From CAITJF01 sp032654645 (GTDB lineage Bacteria > Pseudomonadota > Gammaproteobacteria > Burkholderiales > Gallionellaceae), in the NCBI GenBank assembly GCA_032654645.1, contig JAULAW010000013.1, forward strand, positions 1-64,000: a stretch of 64,000 nt of DNA, read 5' to 3'. The notes under the pieces were generated by a model. That model had not been told where the DNA came from, made no database searches, and was given only the letters and a program-made list of their open reading frames with translations. Positions 1-8,286 of the stretch are shown one piece after another (position 1 is the stretch's first letter; each line of letters opens with the position of its first letter). The position numbers and the translations under genes were made by a program.

Positions 1-27
1 GCGCTTGAGTGTGGTGGCGAATGACAT
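1..27 (-). CDS. Start of next conjugation gene (partial, possibly traC)
   Basis: An ATG at 27-25 lies just past the traV stop codon on the same strand and reads MSFATTLKR to the window edge. In F-type clusters traC, the T4SS ATPase, often follows traV, but only nine codons are visible, so identity is a guess from gene order. Confidence 0.35.
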
Positions 28-28
28 G

Positions 29-538
29 CTAGTTTGCGGTTTGTGGTTGCTGGGGTTGAGGTATCTGGTATTGCGGCTGCGCAGGTTGCGATTCCGGTTG
101 TTGCGCCTGCTTTGCGGCTGGCATCAATACGCGGTATTGCTCGGCGATTTTCTTCTTGCTGTGGGCGACTTGCCAGTGACCTGGGTCTGCAACGGCATAC
201 AAGAATGACTGGTCGTGCAGCACATTTCTGCTGTCTTCCCACGGGGCAATCCACACGCGCAAGACTGTTGGCACACTCAACAGGGGCGCACCGGTTGCGG
301 GCGCTTCACCCACAACCGAGCTTTTTCCCTGATCTTTTTTGCCATAAACGGTGGCTGGTTTGGTGGTCGAATCCGGCAGATTGTCCGCCACCGCGTTGGC
401 ATAGACCCCAGACAGGGAGGAACAGCTAATACCTGGCGGCGCCTTACAGGAGAAGGATTTCTGGGCATCCATGCCAGTCATGCTGCATCCGGGCAGCCAG
501 ATGCAGAGCAGCGCCAGGGTTGCGATGGAGGAGCGCAT
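29..538 (-). CDS. traV: TraV-like T4SS outer-membrane lipoprotein
   Basis: Outer-membrane lipoprotein of F-type conjugation systems that anchors the TraB/TraK channel core. The product begins with a signal peptide and a lipobox (LPGC), followed by the family-typical run KSFSCKAPPGISCSSLSGVY and a Pro/Gln-rich tail. I chose the ATG at 538 rather than an upstream one at 565: it overlaps the dsbC stop (TGATG) and has AGGAGG about 7 bp upstream, the usual translational coupling arrangement. It lies last but one of the visible traALEKB-dsbC-V block. Confidence 0.82.
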   Translation of the reverse strand: MRSSIATLALLCIWLPGCSMTGMDAQKSFSCKAPPGISCSSLSGVYANAVADNLPDSTTKPATVYGKKDQGKSSVVGEAPATGAPLLSVPTVLRVWIAPWEDSRNVLHDQSFLYAVADPGHWQVAHSKKKIAEQYRVLMPAAKQAQQPESQPAQPQYQIPQPQQPQTAN

Positions 539-1266
539 CAGTTGCCTCCTTTTCCGGTTAGCCATTTTTCAATCTGCTCAATCGGCGCAGCTCCGGGCAG
601 TACGCGACCGTCCGAGGCTACCAGTGTGGGCGTACCGTTGAAATTGAGCTTTTGCCCAAGCTGGACATTACGATCTATCGGGCTGTCGCAGTTCTTGTCG
701 ATCACCGGAGGTTTGTCGTGCAGCATGTAGTCGCGCCATGCAGCCGACTTGTCGGTAGAACACCATATCGACTTTGCTTTATTCGATGCATCCGGGTGCA
801 GCCCATCCAGCGGGAACAGGAAGGTGTAGATCGTCACGTTGTCCAGCCCGAGCAATTCCTGCTCCAGCTTCTTGCAATAAGGACAGTCCGGATCGGAAAA
901 GACCGCCAGAATTCGACTTCCATCCCCTCGCACAGCCTTGATGGCATCCTTGAGTGGCAACTCCGCGAAATTCACCACGTTTAATTCGTCGAGGCGCTGT
1001 GCCGTCAAGTCTTGCTGGGTCTTCATGTCAAAGATGTGGCCAAAAACAAAGAAGCGCCCGTCGCTGTTTGTGTAGCCAATGTTTTTGCCCATATCGACTT
1101 CAAAAAGGCCGCCTATTCCCGTCTTTCGCACACCGGTAATCTGCGTAGATGGGTACAGTCCGCGCAACGCTTTTTCCAGGGCAATGTCTTCGCCGTCAGC
1201 GGCATACGCCGTTGCGATGCAAATGGCAGCGGCGGCCACCCCAATAACGAAACTCTTGAACTTCAT
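538..1266 (-). CDS. dsbC: DsbC-family thiol:disulfide isomerase of the T4SS
   Basis: Periplasmic disulfide isomerase encoded in conjugation clusters to fold cysteine-rich Tra proteins. A signal peptide (MKFKSFVIGVAAAAICIATA) leads into a DsbC N-terminal dimerisation-like region, then a thioredoxin fold with the redox motif CPYC and the cis-Pro segment GTPTLV. The start at 1266 follows AAGGAG and gives a proper signal peptide; an upstream in-frame ATG at 1440 would add 58 residues with no signal character. It sits between traB and traV, as in several SXT-like elements. Confidence 0.85.
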   Translation of the reverse strand: MKFKSFVIGVAAAAICIATAYAADGEDIALEKALRGLYPSTQITGVRKTGIGGLFEVDMGKNIGYTNSDGRFFVFGHIFDMKTQQDLTAQRLDELNVVNFAELPLKDAIKAVRGDGSRILAVFSDPDCPYCKKLEQELLGLDNVTIYTFLFPLDGLHPDASNKAKSIWCSTDKSAAWRDYMLHDKPPVIDKNCDSPIDRNVQLGQKLNFNGTPTLVASDGRVLPGAAPIEQIEKWLTGKGGN

Positions 1267-1288
1267 GTGCTCTCCTTGTACCAATTGA

Positions 1289-2512
1289 TTATTCAGACGG
1301 ATCGAGGGATTTATTAAGTGCCTTTCTGCCGCGTATCCAGATGTCGCTGTATGTCCCCTCTTGTTCAGCATTAAGGCCATCCCCAAACGCAAAGCCCTTG
1401 GTGAATACAACTTCAACCGTTCGCCCGGCATCAATTTCAATCACCGGGAACAATTTTTCGGCGAGGTCGATGTAGTACTGGCTGAGCCTGTCGAGTGCTT
1501 TGCCCACTCCGGAGCTGATCCCGCTTTTGAATTGCTGCCCCTGGTTGACTGTTGAGGTTGATCCGAGCGGGCTGATGGATTGTGTGGTCGCGCTATTCTG
1601 GAACGCTTGTCCAATTCCTGAGCCAATGCCGGCGAGCAGCGCGTTGGCCAGTATCTGGCCTTGCTTGCTGATGAGCCTGCCGCGCATCCCGGCTTTCCCG
1701 TCTTCACCCACCACGTAACCCTTGACTGCCATATCCACCGCCCTGCCATCGCGGCGCACACATGACAGATTTTCAAGTCGGGCAAATGCCCGCTCGGAAC
1801 TGATGTCGCCATAACTTGATGCAAGGATGAAACATTCCTTGATTTCAAACCGGTAGCGGTTGGGCAAAAATGCGTTGTCTTGAGTGCGCATCAGAATCGG
1901 GTGGGGGTTGGTTTGCGCCTGTCCGCCCGTCGGCGCGTCGAGGCCACCCAGAAGCGCGACGCGCACGAATGATCCGGCTGGCACGTAACCCGTCTTTGTG
2001 TCCGCTGGTGCCGAGTTCTGTTTCGCTTCCTGGGTGCTGCTAACCTCAAAAGAGGCAATCCCGATATCTTGTTGCGGCGCCGGCACGGGCCGATCAAGCT
2101 TGTCTGTTGGCGACTTCGATCCAGGCAACGGTTGCGATAGTGCTGCTGGAGGCATTGGCGGTAGCGGCGGCAGAATTGATTGTTGCTGTATATCTTTTGG
2201 TGATGCGGCTGGTGCCTTCGCCCCCATTTCTGTCATCTGCTGTTTCAAGTCCTTGATGACATCATCCATCTGCTTCATTTGCGCGGCGGATTGCGTCATC
2301 CAGACATCCTTGGGGTCAACCGACGATCCGGGCGCCGAGATGTTGGTGGGTTGTTGTTGCGTAGTTAGTGTGGGCAGGACTGACGGCTGGCTATCCCAAA
2401 GGGCAACGCTACCCACCACCAGGCCCAGAAATACCGTCCCGGCTCCGCCGAGCATGATGTACTGGCGAGTCCTGGGGGTCAGGTTTGCGAGCTTCTCTGA
2501 TAGTCTGGACAT
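1289..2512 (-). CDS. traB: TraB-like T4SS core protein
   Basis: VirB10-like channel protein that spans from the inner membrane to the TraV/TraK ring. One N-terminal membrane segment lies near residues 18-38. A coiled-coil/Pro-rich periplasmic linker with many Gln and Pro runs through to about residue 150, and the C-terminal domain reads YVPAGSFVRVALLGGLDAPT and on, typical of the TraB/VirB10 beta-barrel. At 407 residues it is somewhat shorter than F TraB. The start codon overlaps the traK stop (TAATG). Confidence 0.88.
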   Translation of the reverse strand: MSRLSEKLANLTPRTRQYIMLGGAGTVFLGLVVGSVALWDSQPSVLPTLTTQQQPTNISAPGSSVDPKDVWMTQSAAQMKQMDDVIKDLKQQMTEMGAKAPAASPKDIQQQSILPPLPPMPPAALSQPLPGSKSPTDKLDRPVPAPQQDIGIASFEVSSTQEAKQNSAPADTKTGYVPAGSFVRVALLGGLDAPTGGQAQTNPHPILMRTQDNAFLPNRYRFEIKECFILASSYGDISSERAFARLENLSCVRRDGRAVDMAVKGYVVGEDGKAGMRGRLISKQGQILANALLAGIGSGIGQAFQNSATTQSISPLGSTSTVNQGQQFKSGISSGVGKALDRLSQYYIDLAEKLFPVIEIDAGRTVEVVFTKGFAFGDGLNAEQEGTYSDIWIRGRKALNKSLDPSE

Positions 2513-3207
2513 TATTCGCCCTCGCTGATGACGAATACCGCTGTTGAATCTCCGGCTCCCAGCACTATTTTTTCGATCGACACAGCTTGTACACCATCGC
2601 GGTAGAACTCGCGCTCATCCATGACGACTTGCTTGTCCGAGGTGTTTGTCAGCAGGTACGCTTCCCCGCGCAACCCTCTTAGACCAAATATCCTGACCAG
2701 CTCGAATTTCACGCCTTCCCACAATGGAATAAGCTCGCTTTTTGGGTCGCCTTCTCCGTCATGGAGCGCCATGATGGCGCTCAAAATCTCTTCATTTCGC
2801 GGCTCATTTTTAATGCCACTGGATTGCTGGGCATGGCCTTTACTGCCCCGAATGATGATCGTCTCTGCCGGAATGTCTTCTACCTTCAACAGCAGCTTGT
2901 AGTGCTGGCCCGTGTCATCGGTAATGAAGATGCTCATTAGCGGTTTGTCGGTGGTTGGTTTTAGCCATGCCACACCTGTATCTTGCTCTGGCGTTACCGT
3001 AAACATGCCTTCCGTCCCATAGATGCGCTTGATCTTGCGACCGTCCACCTTGAGCAGGTTGGGCTCATTGCGCGATACCGTAGCGGTTGTTGATTCGGTG
3101 GGCGACCCCTGAAACAGAATCTGTGCCGCCCCGGCCTGGAAGCTACTTGCCAGCAGTGCCAGCGCCAAACATATCTTGTTCGTTTGTTTCCTTGAATTCA
3201 CTGACAT
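2512..3207 (-). CDS. traK: TraK-like T4SS secretin-type protein
   Basis: Periplasmic/outer-membrane ring component of F-type T4SS (VirB9 analogue). It has a Sec signal peptide ending near QAGAA and then a TraK-type beta-rich domain (ILFQGSPTES, VDGRKIKRIYG, EGMFTVTPEQDTG). Its 5' end overlaps the 3' end of traE by about 65 bp, which is more than usual; the signal peptide nevertheless supports this start. Confidence 0.85.
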   Translation of the reverse strand: MSVNSRKQTNKICLALALLASSFQAGAAQILFQGSPTESTTATVSRNEPNLLKVDGRKIKRIYGTEGMFTVTPEQDTGVAWLKPTTDKPLMSIFITDDTGQHYKLLLKVEDIPAETIIIRGSKGHAQQSSGIKNEPRNEEILSAIMALHDGEGDPKSELIPLWEGVKFELVRIFGLRGLRGEAYLLTNTSDKQVVMDEREFYRDGVQAVSIEKIVLGAGDSTAVFVISEGE

Positions 3208-3733
3208 ACAGTCTCCCGTTTAAATACTTGAAGCCGACAACAAACACCGTGCGTCTGGCGTTTGCGCGCTTGTCTCCCACGAAGGTGTCCAGTTCGCCAA
3301 CAATGGCCACCTTCATCAGTTTTTCATCCGTATTCAGTGTTTGGGCTGTGAAGAGTGTGGACGTATTGTTTTTGCTCAAAAAGTCGAGCCGCAATGCCAT
3401 GTCTGCGGCGAGCCGTCCAATGTCGGATGGCGTTGCGTAATGCAGAAACAGTTGCTTCTGGTACTCCCCTGTGGAGGGGGTTATGTTTAATGCCAATCCC
3501 GCGTACCAGTAGGCCATTTGCTCAAGATAGTTTTTGGATACTTCGTTGCCTGATACCCAGAAACTTTTCTCGATTACCGGGGGAACGATTACCGTCTTTT
3601 CCATACCCAGCGTTTTTTGCAGAACCATTCCCCCAACAAGGATGATGAGCAATAGAACGCCTACTGCCAGCCTGAGAAAAGTGATCTCGCTGGATTTGTT
3701 GCTACTCGTTGAAATGTATTTTTTTGAAATCAC
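3143..3733 (-). CDS. traE: TraE-like T4SS protein
   Basis: VirB8-like inner-membrane component of the conjugation channel. There is one N-terminal transmembrane helix (about residues 22-42), then a periplasmic domain containing the family-like stretch SFWVSGNEVSKNYLEQMAYW. Length (196 aa) is close to F TraE. It lies three bases downstream of traL and overlaps traK. Confidence 0.85.
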   Translation of the reverse strand: MISKKYISTSSNKSSEITFLRLAVGVLLLIILVGGMVLQKTLGMEKTVIVPPVIEKSFWVSGNEVSKNYLEQMAYWYAGLALNITPSTGEYQKQLFLHYATPSDIGRLAADMALRLDFLSKNNTSTLFTAQTLNTDEKLMKVAIVGELDTFVGDKRANARRTVFVVGFKYLNGRLYVSEFKETNEQDMFGAGTAGK

Positions 3734-3736
3734 GGG

Positions 3737-4027
3737 TTAGCCCAAAAAATAGCGTTCGTGTGACAGGGGGGTGACGGCAGTTTTGACAAACAGGCTGCTT
3801 GGTACCCACCAATAAATTGAGTGGACAGCAAACTTTGCGTGTTTGCCTGCCTTGAGCTTGCCGTACTGCCAGGCCGCCACGCTGCCGCACACAATCCCGC
3901 CGATCATCATCCCCAGGGACAAACCAATGCCGATAAGCAGCACGGCTATGATGAATTGGTCTATATCCCACAACAGGAATTGCTCTTGTTTGTCCAATGT
4001 GCGCGGAATATAGCCAGTCTCATTCAT
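3737..4027 (-). CDS. traL: TraL-like T4SS assembly protein
   Basis: Small inner-membrane protein of F-type pilus assembly (VirB3-like). 96 residues with a hydrophobic hairpin at about 25-55 and the typical start YIPRTLDKQEQFLLWDIDQ. Gene order traA-L-E-K-B on the same strand supports the assignment. Confidence 0.85.
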   Translation of the reverse strand: MNETGYIPRTLDKQEQFLLWDIDQFIIAVLLIGIGLSLGMMIGGIVCGSVAAWQYGKLKAGKHAKFAVHSIYWWVPSSLFVKTAVTPLSHERYFLG

Positions 4028-4037
4028 CGCATTTTCC

Positions 4038-4331
4038 TCAGATCGTTGCGGTCAAAATGCCGGTGATGATCGTTGGCGTGTATTGCAAAAAAATCGCAAT
4101 GCCAATACCGACAAGAATAGGAATCGGGTTTGATTTGGCGACAGACATCAGCGCTCCGATGGCAACAGATGCCATTGCGATTGTGCGGCCAAGGTAGCCG
4201 GTAACAACCCCGTTGATCCAGGTGTAAAGAGCCAGGAATTCTGTCCCTGTTGTACCGGCGAAGGCAAAAGCTGGAATGCCGAGCAGCGCGCACAGAAGGG
4301 CAATGCGCGAAACGATCAATTTATTTCTCAT
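4038..4331 (-). CDS. traA: TraA-like pilin precursor
   Basis: 97-residue candidate conjugative pilin: signal peptide ending near AFA, then two hydrophobic segments (about 48-65 and 70-95) separated by a short loop containing Lys and Asn, as in F-type pilins. It lies immediately upstream of traL in the position of traA. No sequence-specific motif proves it, so the call rests on topology, size and place. Confidence 0.72.
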   Translation of the reverse strand: MRNKLIVSRIALLCALLGIPAFAFAGTTGTEFLALYTWINGVVTGYLGRTIAMASVAIGALMSVAKSNPIPILVGIGIAIFLQYTPTIITGILTATI

Positions 4332-4385
4332 GTTTAATTCCTTTGGTAAATTGTTGAATAGTTGGTTTGCTACGGTTGTCGATAA

Positions 4386-5051
4386 TCACTTTTTTGTGCG
4401 TCCTCCTTTTCGGTTGCCTGCCGCACTGTTGCTTGTACGCGGCGCTTTTCCTGCAACGCCGTTTCTGTCTTGTCGTATGGTGCCGGGTGACAGCATCCCC
4501 CCTTTTGCTTCAACAGAAACCTTGGCATTCACACCGTGCGATTTAAGCCAGCGCGCCACAAAATTCACACGTCTGAATGCCAGCTTGTCGTTGTCTTTTT
4601 GCCTGCCGATATCGTCTGTTTCGCCGATCAATTCGATGGTGACTGCTGTTTGTCTGGCTGCCCTGGTGAGCAAGGCGATGGTTTTGTAACCATTACGGGT
4701 CGGTATGCTCTTGCCAAACTTGAAATGCACAATAAAAATGTCGGTGTGCTCGCTGGCAGGTGCTGCGATGCTGACGGACAGGGTTATTGGAGGTTCGGGT
4801 TGCTGGATGCTGACCGGTGGAACTTGCTTAACTGCGTAGTCGGCATCATCCAGAACTTTCTCAGTGCGCTTCGGGCAATTTTTCCGGCAGATGCGGAATT
4901 TTCCGTCAAGATAACCAATGCCCGGATCGACATTGACGATCTTGTCCAGACGCCCCCTGGATAAGCTATTGCACCCCACCAGCAGGATTGAGGATGCCAT
5001 CGCCAGGATCAAAACCGCTGCGCGTCGTTTAATCAATGGACACCTCTTCAT
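4386..5051 (-). CDS. OmpA-domain lipoprotein of the conjugation cluster
   Basis: Lipoprotein signal (LLVGC) and a C-terminal OmpA-like peptidoglycan-binding domain (HFKFGKSIPTRNGYKTIALL, IELIGETDDIG, RRVNFVARWLKSHGV), then a basic tail. It probably anchors the transfer apparatus to peptidoglycan. I chose the ATG at 5051, which overlaps the end of the upstream transglycosylase gene; an in-frame ATG at 5183 would place 44 non-signal residues before the lipobox. Not a classical F tra gene. Confidence 0.7.
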   Translation of the reverse strand: MKRCPLIKRRAAVLILAMASSILLVGCNSLSRGRLDKIVNVDPGIGYLDGKFRICRKNCPKRTEKVLDDADYAVKQVPPVSIQQPEPPITLSVSIAAPASEHTDIFIVHFKFGKSIPTRNGYKTIALLTRAARQTAVTIELIGETDDIGRQKDNDKLAFRRVNFVARWLKSHGVNAKVSVEAKGGMLSPGTIRQDRNGVAGKAPRTSNSAAGNRKGGRTKK

Positions 5052-5472
5052 TGCGCAGGTTTGCTGCAATTTTTCTGGCGTAGGCAGTCGCTTTATCCGG
5101 CGATTTTGCGTTGTACGCACCAACGGCGTTCCATCCATACCCCAACCGTTGAAAATTATTTGCCAATATCCAGGCCCCAACATGGGTGTTGACGCACGGG
5201 TTTGTTAATCGATCTTTGGTGATCCCGTATTTGGCAAGAGTCGGCAGCCAGGCAGAGTTGATCTGCATATGTCCAATATCCCAACTTCCATTTGAGTTCC
5301 GGTGGAATGCTGCCGGGTTTCCACCAGACTCGATGCGGGAGATTGACCTCAGAACCTGAGCCGGAACGCGATAACGTTTTGCCGCTTGTTCAAAGCAGGC
5401 GTTGTCTGCCTGTCCATATGCGATCTGGGCAAACATCACACCGGCAACAATGGATGGCATTGTTTTTCTCAT
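5029..5472 (-). CDS. Lytic transglycosylase (VirB1/IagB-like)
   Basis: Exported SLT-domain muramidase that opens peptidoglycan for T4SS assembly. After a signal peptide (residues 1-20), the SLT motif SISRIESGGNP contains the catalytic Glu48, followed by SWDIGHMQINSAW and the C-terminal AVGAYNAK. Size (147 aa) matches conjugation-linked transglycosylases. Its ATG overlaps the stop of the FlhC-like gene (ATGA), so it is translated in the activator operon. Confidence 0.88.
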   Translation of the reverse strand: MRKTMPSIVAGVMFAQIAYGQADNACFEQAAKRYRVPAQVLRSISRIESGGNPAAFHRNSNGSWDIGHMQINSAWLPTLAKYGITKDRLTNPCVNTHVGAWILANNFQRLGYGWNAVGAYNAKSPDKATAYARKIAANLRNEEVSID

Positions 5473-5987
5473 TGCTTGCCAGGCCCAATGATTTTTATAT
5501 CTCGCTCACCGCAATAAGGGCATTTACTTGTTTCCCTGAACCCGGTATCGAAAATGTATGTCGCCTTGCATTGCTTGCATCTTCCCCAGGACACCAGTCC
5601 GGCCTTCACGTCCCGGATTGCGTACCATGCCGCGTTGATATCAATCCCCATTCCACTTTCGGTAAAGAGTTTTCTTGATTTCCACGCCTGAAGGAATACT
5701 TCAGCTTGTGACGCGATTTGTGGGTTTGCTCTTTTTTCTACGGTTAAATACACCGCCACCAATGTGGACAACAAGAGCGATGTCTGCCCGTGCTTGATGT
5801 ACGAAAGCGTATTGTCAGGCAGCCTTCCGGGGAGCGACGTAGTTTCGCCGTATGTGTCTTGCCATATTTTGCGCAAAGATCGCCAGGCGACACCGGTCAT
5901 GGCATGTACAAGCGGTAGACGCATGCCCTCGCGCACCAGCATGATGGCGCTGATATGATTTTTGATGAAGATGTCGTCGGTGTTCAT
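5469..5987 (-). CDS. FlhC-like transcriptional activator (SetC/AcaC type)
   Basis: Member of the FlhC family. It has the zinc-binding cysteines C137, C140, C156 and C159 (RCKQCK and KCPYCG), nearly the same positions as in enterobacterial FlhC, and the N-terminal segment RLPLVHAMTGVAWRSLRKIW. Known: in SXT/R391 ICEs (SetCD) and IncA/C plasmids (AcaCD) such pairs are master activators of transfer genes. Inferred: this protein with its FlhD-like partner activates the adjacent tra genes. No flagellar genes are nearby. The start overlaps the stop of the FlhD-like gene (TGATG). Confidence 0.85.
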   Translation of the reverse strand: MNTDDIFIKNHISAIMLVREGMRLPLVHAMTGVAWRSLRKIWQDTYGETTSLPGRLPDNTLSYIKHGQTSLLLSTLVAVYLTVEKRANPQIASQAEVFLQAWKSRKLFTESGMGIDINAAWYAIRDVKAGLVSWGRCKQCKATYIFDTGFRETSKCPYCGERDIKIIGPGKQ

Positions 5988-6277
5988 CAGGTTGGCGACT
6001 GCGCGGCGAGAATGTTTGTCATGTACTCGCGTCTGGTGTCTTTTTTATCAACCAGTGCGCGGAAAGTCGCATCGTTAAACTTGAACGTAAAACATGGGGC
6101 GATCATGTCTTCTGCAAGTGCGTCAAGCTCGTCAAGCGTCATGCTTTTAATTACCTCAACCGCTTCCCTTGGTATGCCACTCAGCAGGCTCGATTGCTCG
6201 TCTGAAGCCAATTGCCTGGCAAGGTAAAGGTATCTCCTGTTCAGGCCTGCAATGTCTTTGCGTGTGGTTTCGTCCAT
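5987..6277 (-). CDS. FlhD-like activator subunit (SetD/AcaD type)
   Basis: 96-residue FlhD-family partner of the FlhC-like protein. The signature LNRRYLYLARQLASDEQ near the N terminus is typical of the FlhD dimerisation helices, and EAVEVIKSMTLDELDALAED follows. Stop and start codons overlap with the FlhC-like gene, consistent with stoichiometric complex formation. Sequence similarity in FlhD outgroups is low, so partner position carries part of the weight. Confidence 0.78.
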   Translation of the reverse strand: MDETTRKDIAGLNRRYLYLARQLASDEQSSLLSGIPREAVEVIKSMTLDELDALAEDMIAPCFTFKFNDATFRALVDKKDTRREYMTNILAAQSPT

Positions 6278-6289
6278 TCAAACTCCCCC

Positions 6290-7327
6290 TTAACTTTGCG
6301 TCATCAGTCTGGTAAGTGTTTCGCGCATGCGCTGCGGGAGCCGGTCTAATTGCGCCTGAGACGGCTTCTCGCAATCCGGACGTTTTTTTGCCTGAGCAAC
6401 TGCATGTTGCTCATTGGCTTCACGCCTTTTGCGTTGCTCGGCAATCATCGGCGCCCGTTCCGGTGTGAAAGAGCCTGCCGACATGCGCTCCGCCATCCCT
6501 CTGACGTAGCCAACGGGGTTCGTGATAGGTTTGGCGAGTTGTGCGCCGTGCAGTTCGTCAATCAGGGTCTGCCAGTGATCAGGCGACACCCCGCTGCCGG
6601 ATAGCAGCGTTCGGATTGCTTCGTGCTGGCAGGCCTGGATGGATGGGGGGAATATCAAATCCACCACCACGGTTTTTTGGTATGGCAATTCTGGCTCGGC
6701 ATTGCGCGCGCTATTGCGCACCTCCGTTTGGATTGCAGAACCCGTGCTTTCAATCACTGTATTTGTGCGGATTTCAGCTAACGGTGCAGGATTTGCACCG
6801 TTACGATGGATGTCGGACTCTGGATGATCGATCTTCTCGCTGGTTGCTGTGGTGGTGTTAGAGTTAGAGATAGAGATACTATTGGGGGGCAGGGTATCGC
6901 TAGGGTATGGGATAGGGTATGGATACCCTATCAATACCCTATCAACACCTACAGTTTTCAGCGATTCCAGGAATTCATCCAGCCATTCAGCAGGTAACTC
7001 CGCACATTGCTTTCTTGCGTTTTGAAGTAATTTTGGCGAGAAAGCTCCCGCCGCAGAATTGTGCTTCCACCATACTTTTACCCATATCCACCCAGCATCA
7101 TTACAATCAATCAGATTCTTGGTTTTGAGTCTTTTGACAACAACCAACAATTGATCTTTTGTCCATCCCATTTCTGCCGCCGCTATCATCCAGACAATTT
7201 GGTATACGCCAATAATGTTTGATGATGGTGATGTCAAAAAATAAAGCAGAGTTGCTTTGTCTTCTTGACTAAGGTCGGATATTTCAGGATCGCGCCAGAA
7301 ATAATCGCTAATGGTTCTTTGTCTCAT
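6290..7327 (-). CDS. Replication-type protein with N-terminal winged helix
   Basis: 345 residues. The first about 110 residues (RQRTISDYFWRDPEISDLSQ ... GWIWVKVWWKHN) look like the winged-helix domain of phage/plasmid primosome or DnaT/O-like replication proteins. The middle is Ser/Thr/Asn-rich and probably disordered; the C-terminal part is charged. Inferred role: replication or partition of the excised element, or DNA binding. It starts the minus-strand operon that continues into the FlhD/FlhC pair 13 bp downstream. Confidence 0.6.
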   Translation of the reverse strand: MRQRTISDYFWRDPEISDLSQEDKATLLYFLTSPSSNIIGVYQIVWMIAAAEMGWTKDQLLVVVKRLKTKNLIDCNDAGWIWVKVWWKHNSAAGAFSPKLLQNARKQCAELPAEWLDEFLESLKTVGVDRVLIGYPYPIPYPSDTLPPNSISISNSNTTTATSEKIDHPESDIHRNGANPAPLAEIRTNTVIESTGSAIQTEVRNSARNAEPELPYQKTVVVDLIFPPSIQACQHEAIRTLLSGSGVSPDHWQTLIDELHGAQLAKPITNPVGYVRGMAERMSAGSFTPERAPMIAEQRKRREANEQHAVAQAKKRPDCEKPSQAQLDRLPQRMRETLTRLMTQS

Positions 7328-7551
7328 CGACGCACCGCTGAAAGGTGGGCGCGCAGCAATGTTGCTGTCCGGGATACCCCTACCCCTCGCAGTAACTCAG
7401 TTGAGGTGTGGAGGAGACACCTGAAAAAACAACCCTCACATGATTTGCGCACGCCCAATTTGATTACATAATTGTTCACTTGCCACCAGCCACCACAGTG
7501 CTGTTGCGCTTTTTCCGCAGGCTTGTGAATAGTTTTAATTGACACGCTCAT
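7324..7551 (-). CDS. Possible small leader protein, uncertain
   Basis: 75-codon frame whose stop overlaps the next start (ATGA). The upstream promoter would place transcription initiation almost exactly at its ATG, so it would have to be translated leaderless; the composition (several Cys, Trp pairs, Arg-rich end) resembles translated non-coding DNA. It could equally be a 220-nt 5' untranslated leader. Confidence 0.3.
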   Translation of the reverse strand: MSVSIKTIHKPAEKAQQHCGGWWQVNNYVIKLGVRKSCEGCFFRCLLHTSTELLRGVGVSRTATLLRAHLSAVRR

Positions 7552-7567
7552 GCATAAAGTATATTTA
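7539..7567 (+). promoter_or_regulatory. Sigma-70 promoter of the XRE repressor
   Basis: TTGACA (7539-7544), a 17-bp spacer and TATTTA (7562-7567), reading into the XRE gene. The -10 elements of the two divergent promoters overlap by two bases, as expected for a genetic switch. Confidence 0.7.
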
Positions 7568-7586
7568 TTCTAAATGGCAATGTCAA
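7558..7586 (-). promoter_or_regulatory. Sigma-70 promoter toward the activator/tra operon
   Basis: On the minus strand TTGACA (7586-7581), a 17-bp spacer and TATACT (7563-7558). Both hexamers are near consensus. It overlaps the oppositely directed repressor promoter, so one bound regulator could switch between them. Confidence 0.75.
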
Positions 7587-7631
7587 TTAATACTTTACTT
7601 TGTGTTTGTGGAAATGTTGTACAATTTAGAA

Positions 7632-7982
7632 ATGACTATCGGTGCCAGAATCAGACAGTTGCGCGAGCGCAACACACTTTCGCAGGAGAAATTTGGCGAT
7701 CTGTGCGGCGTATCCAAGGCATCGGTGTCTCAATGGGAGTTAGGCGTCGCAACGCCGCCAACGGATCGCCTGGTAGCGCTCAGGGAGCATTTGGTGTTTT
7801 CTTTTGATTGGCTTATTGCCGGTGAAGTTGATAACAACTTTGCGCTTACCAGGCCGTCAATACAGAAGTTGATTGCCGTGGCTCAACCCCTCCCTGATAG
7901 CGCTGTTGCTGCCCTGACGCGTGAAGGGGGTGTTTATGCTGAACTCATCTCGCCTGAGAAATTACTCAAAGGCTCAAAGTAA
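7632..7982 (+). CDS. XRE-family repressor
   Basis: 116-residue helix-turn-helix regulator: IGARIRQLRERNTLSQEKFG, then VSKASVSQWELGVATPP is the recognition helix region. The C-terminal half is short and lacks the LexA/CI autocleavage Ala-Gly and Ser/Lys signature, so it would not respond to RecA cleavage like SetR. It is divergent from the operon that encodes the FlhDC-like activator. Inferred role: maintains quiescence of the element. An alternative ATG lies at 7614. Confidence 0.75.
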   Translation: MTIGARIRQLRERNTLSQEKFGDLCGVSKASVSQWELGVATPPTDRLVALREHLVFSFDWLIAGEVDNNFALTRPSIQKLIAVAQPLPDSAVAALTREGGVYAELISPEKLLKGSK

Positions 7983-8286
7983 TATCATCGTGCTTCAGAT
8001 TCAACTCAAGCTGTTTTGAAGCGGCGAGAGACCAAAGACCCGCCTCAGATTAGAGTATTACCCCGCCCTTGGCTGTGATTGCGCTGCCGACATAGTGTTC
8101 TGCGAATATGCGCAAATGTGCTACAGCAACCATCAATGATTTTGAGTAAATCCAGCTTTGTGCAAACACTCATACCACCCCAATGATTAGTTAATATTTA
8201 CACCAAATTGCCATGCAGTATATTTTTAGTTGACTTTTAATGTCTAGTAAATCTATACTTTTGGAAATTAGCGTGAGGGGTTTTAC
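7983..8286 (+). promoter_or_regulatory. Intergenic region with promoter for the 8287 gene
   Basis: About 300 bp without a gene. TTGACT (8230-8235), an 18-bp spacer and TATACT (8254-8259) form a good sigma-70 promoter, followed by GAGGGG upstream of the 8287 ATG. Nothing else is recognised. Confidence 0.6.

Noticed and set aside
5469..6277. FlhC/FlhD-like genes as flagellar regulators
   Set aside because: No flagellar genes are nearby; their place in the tra operon and overlap with a lytic transglycosylase fit a conjugation activator better.
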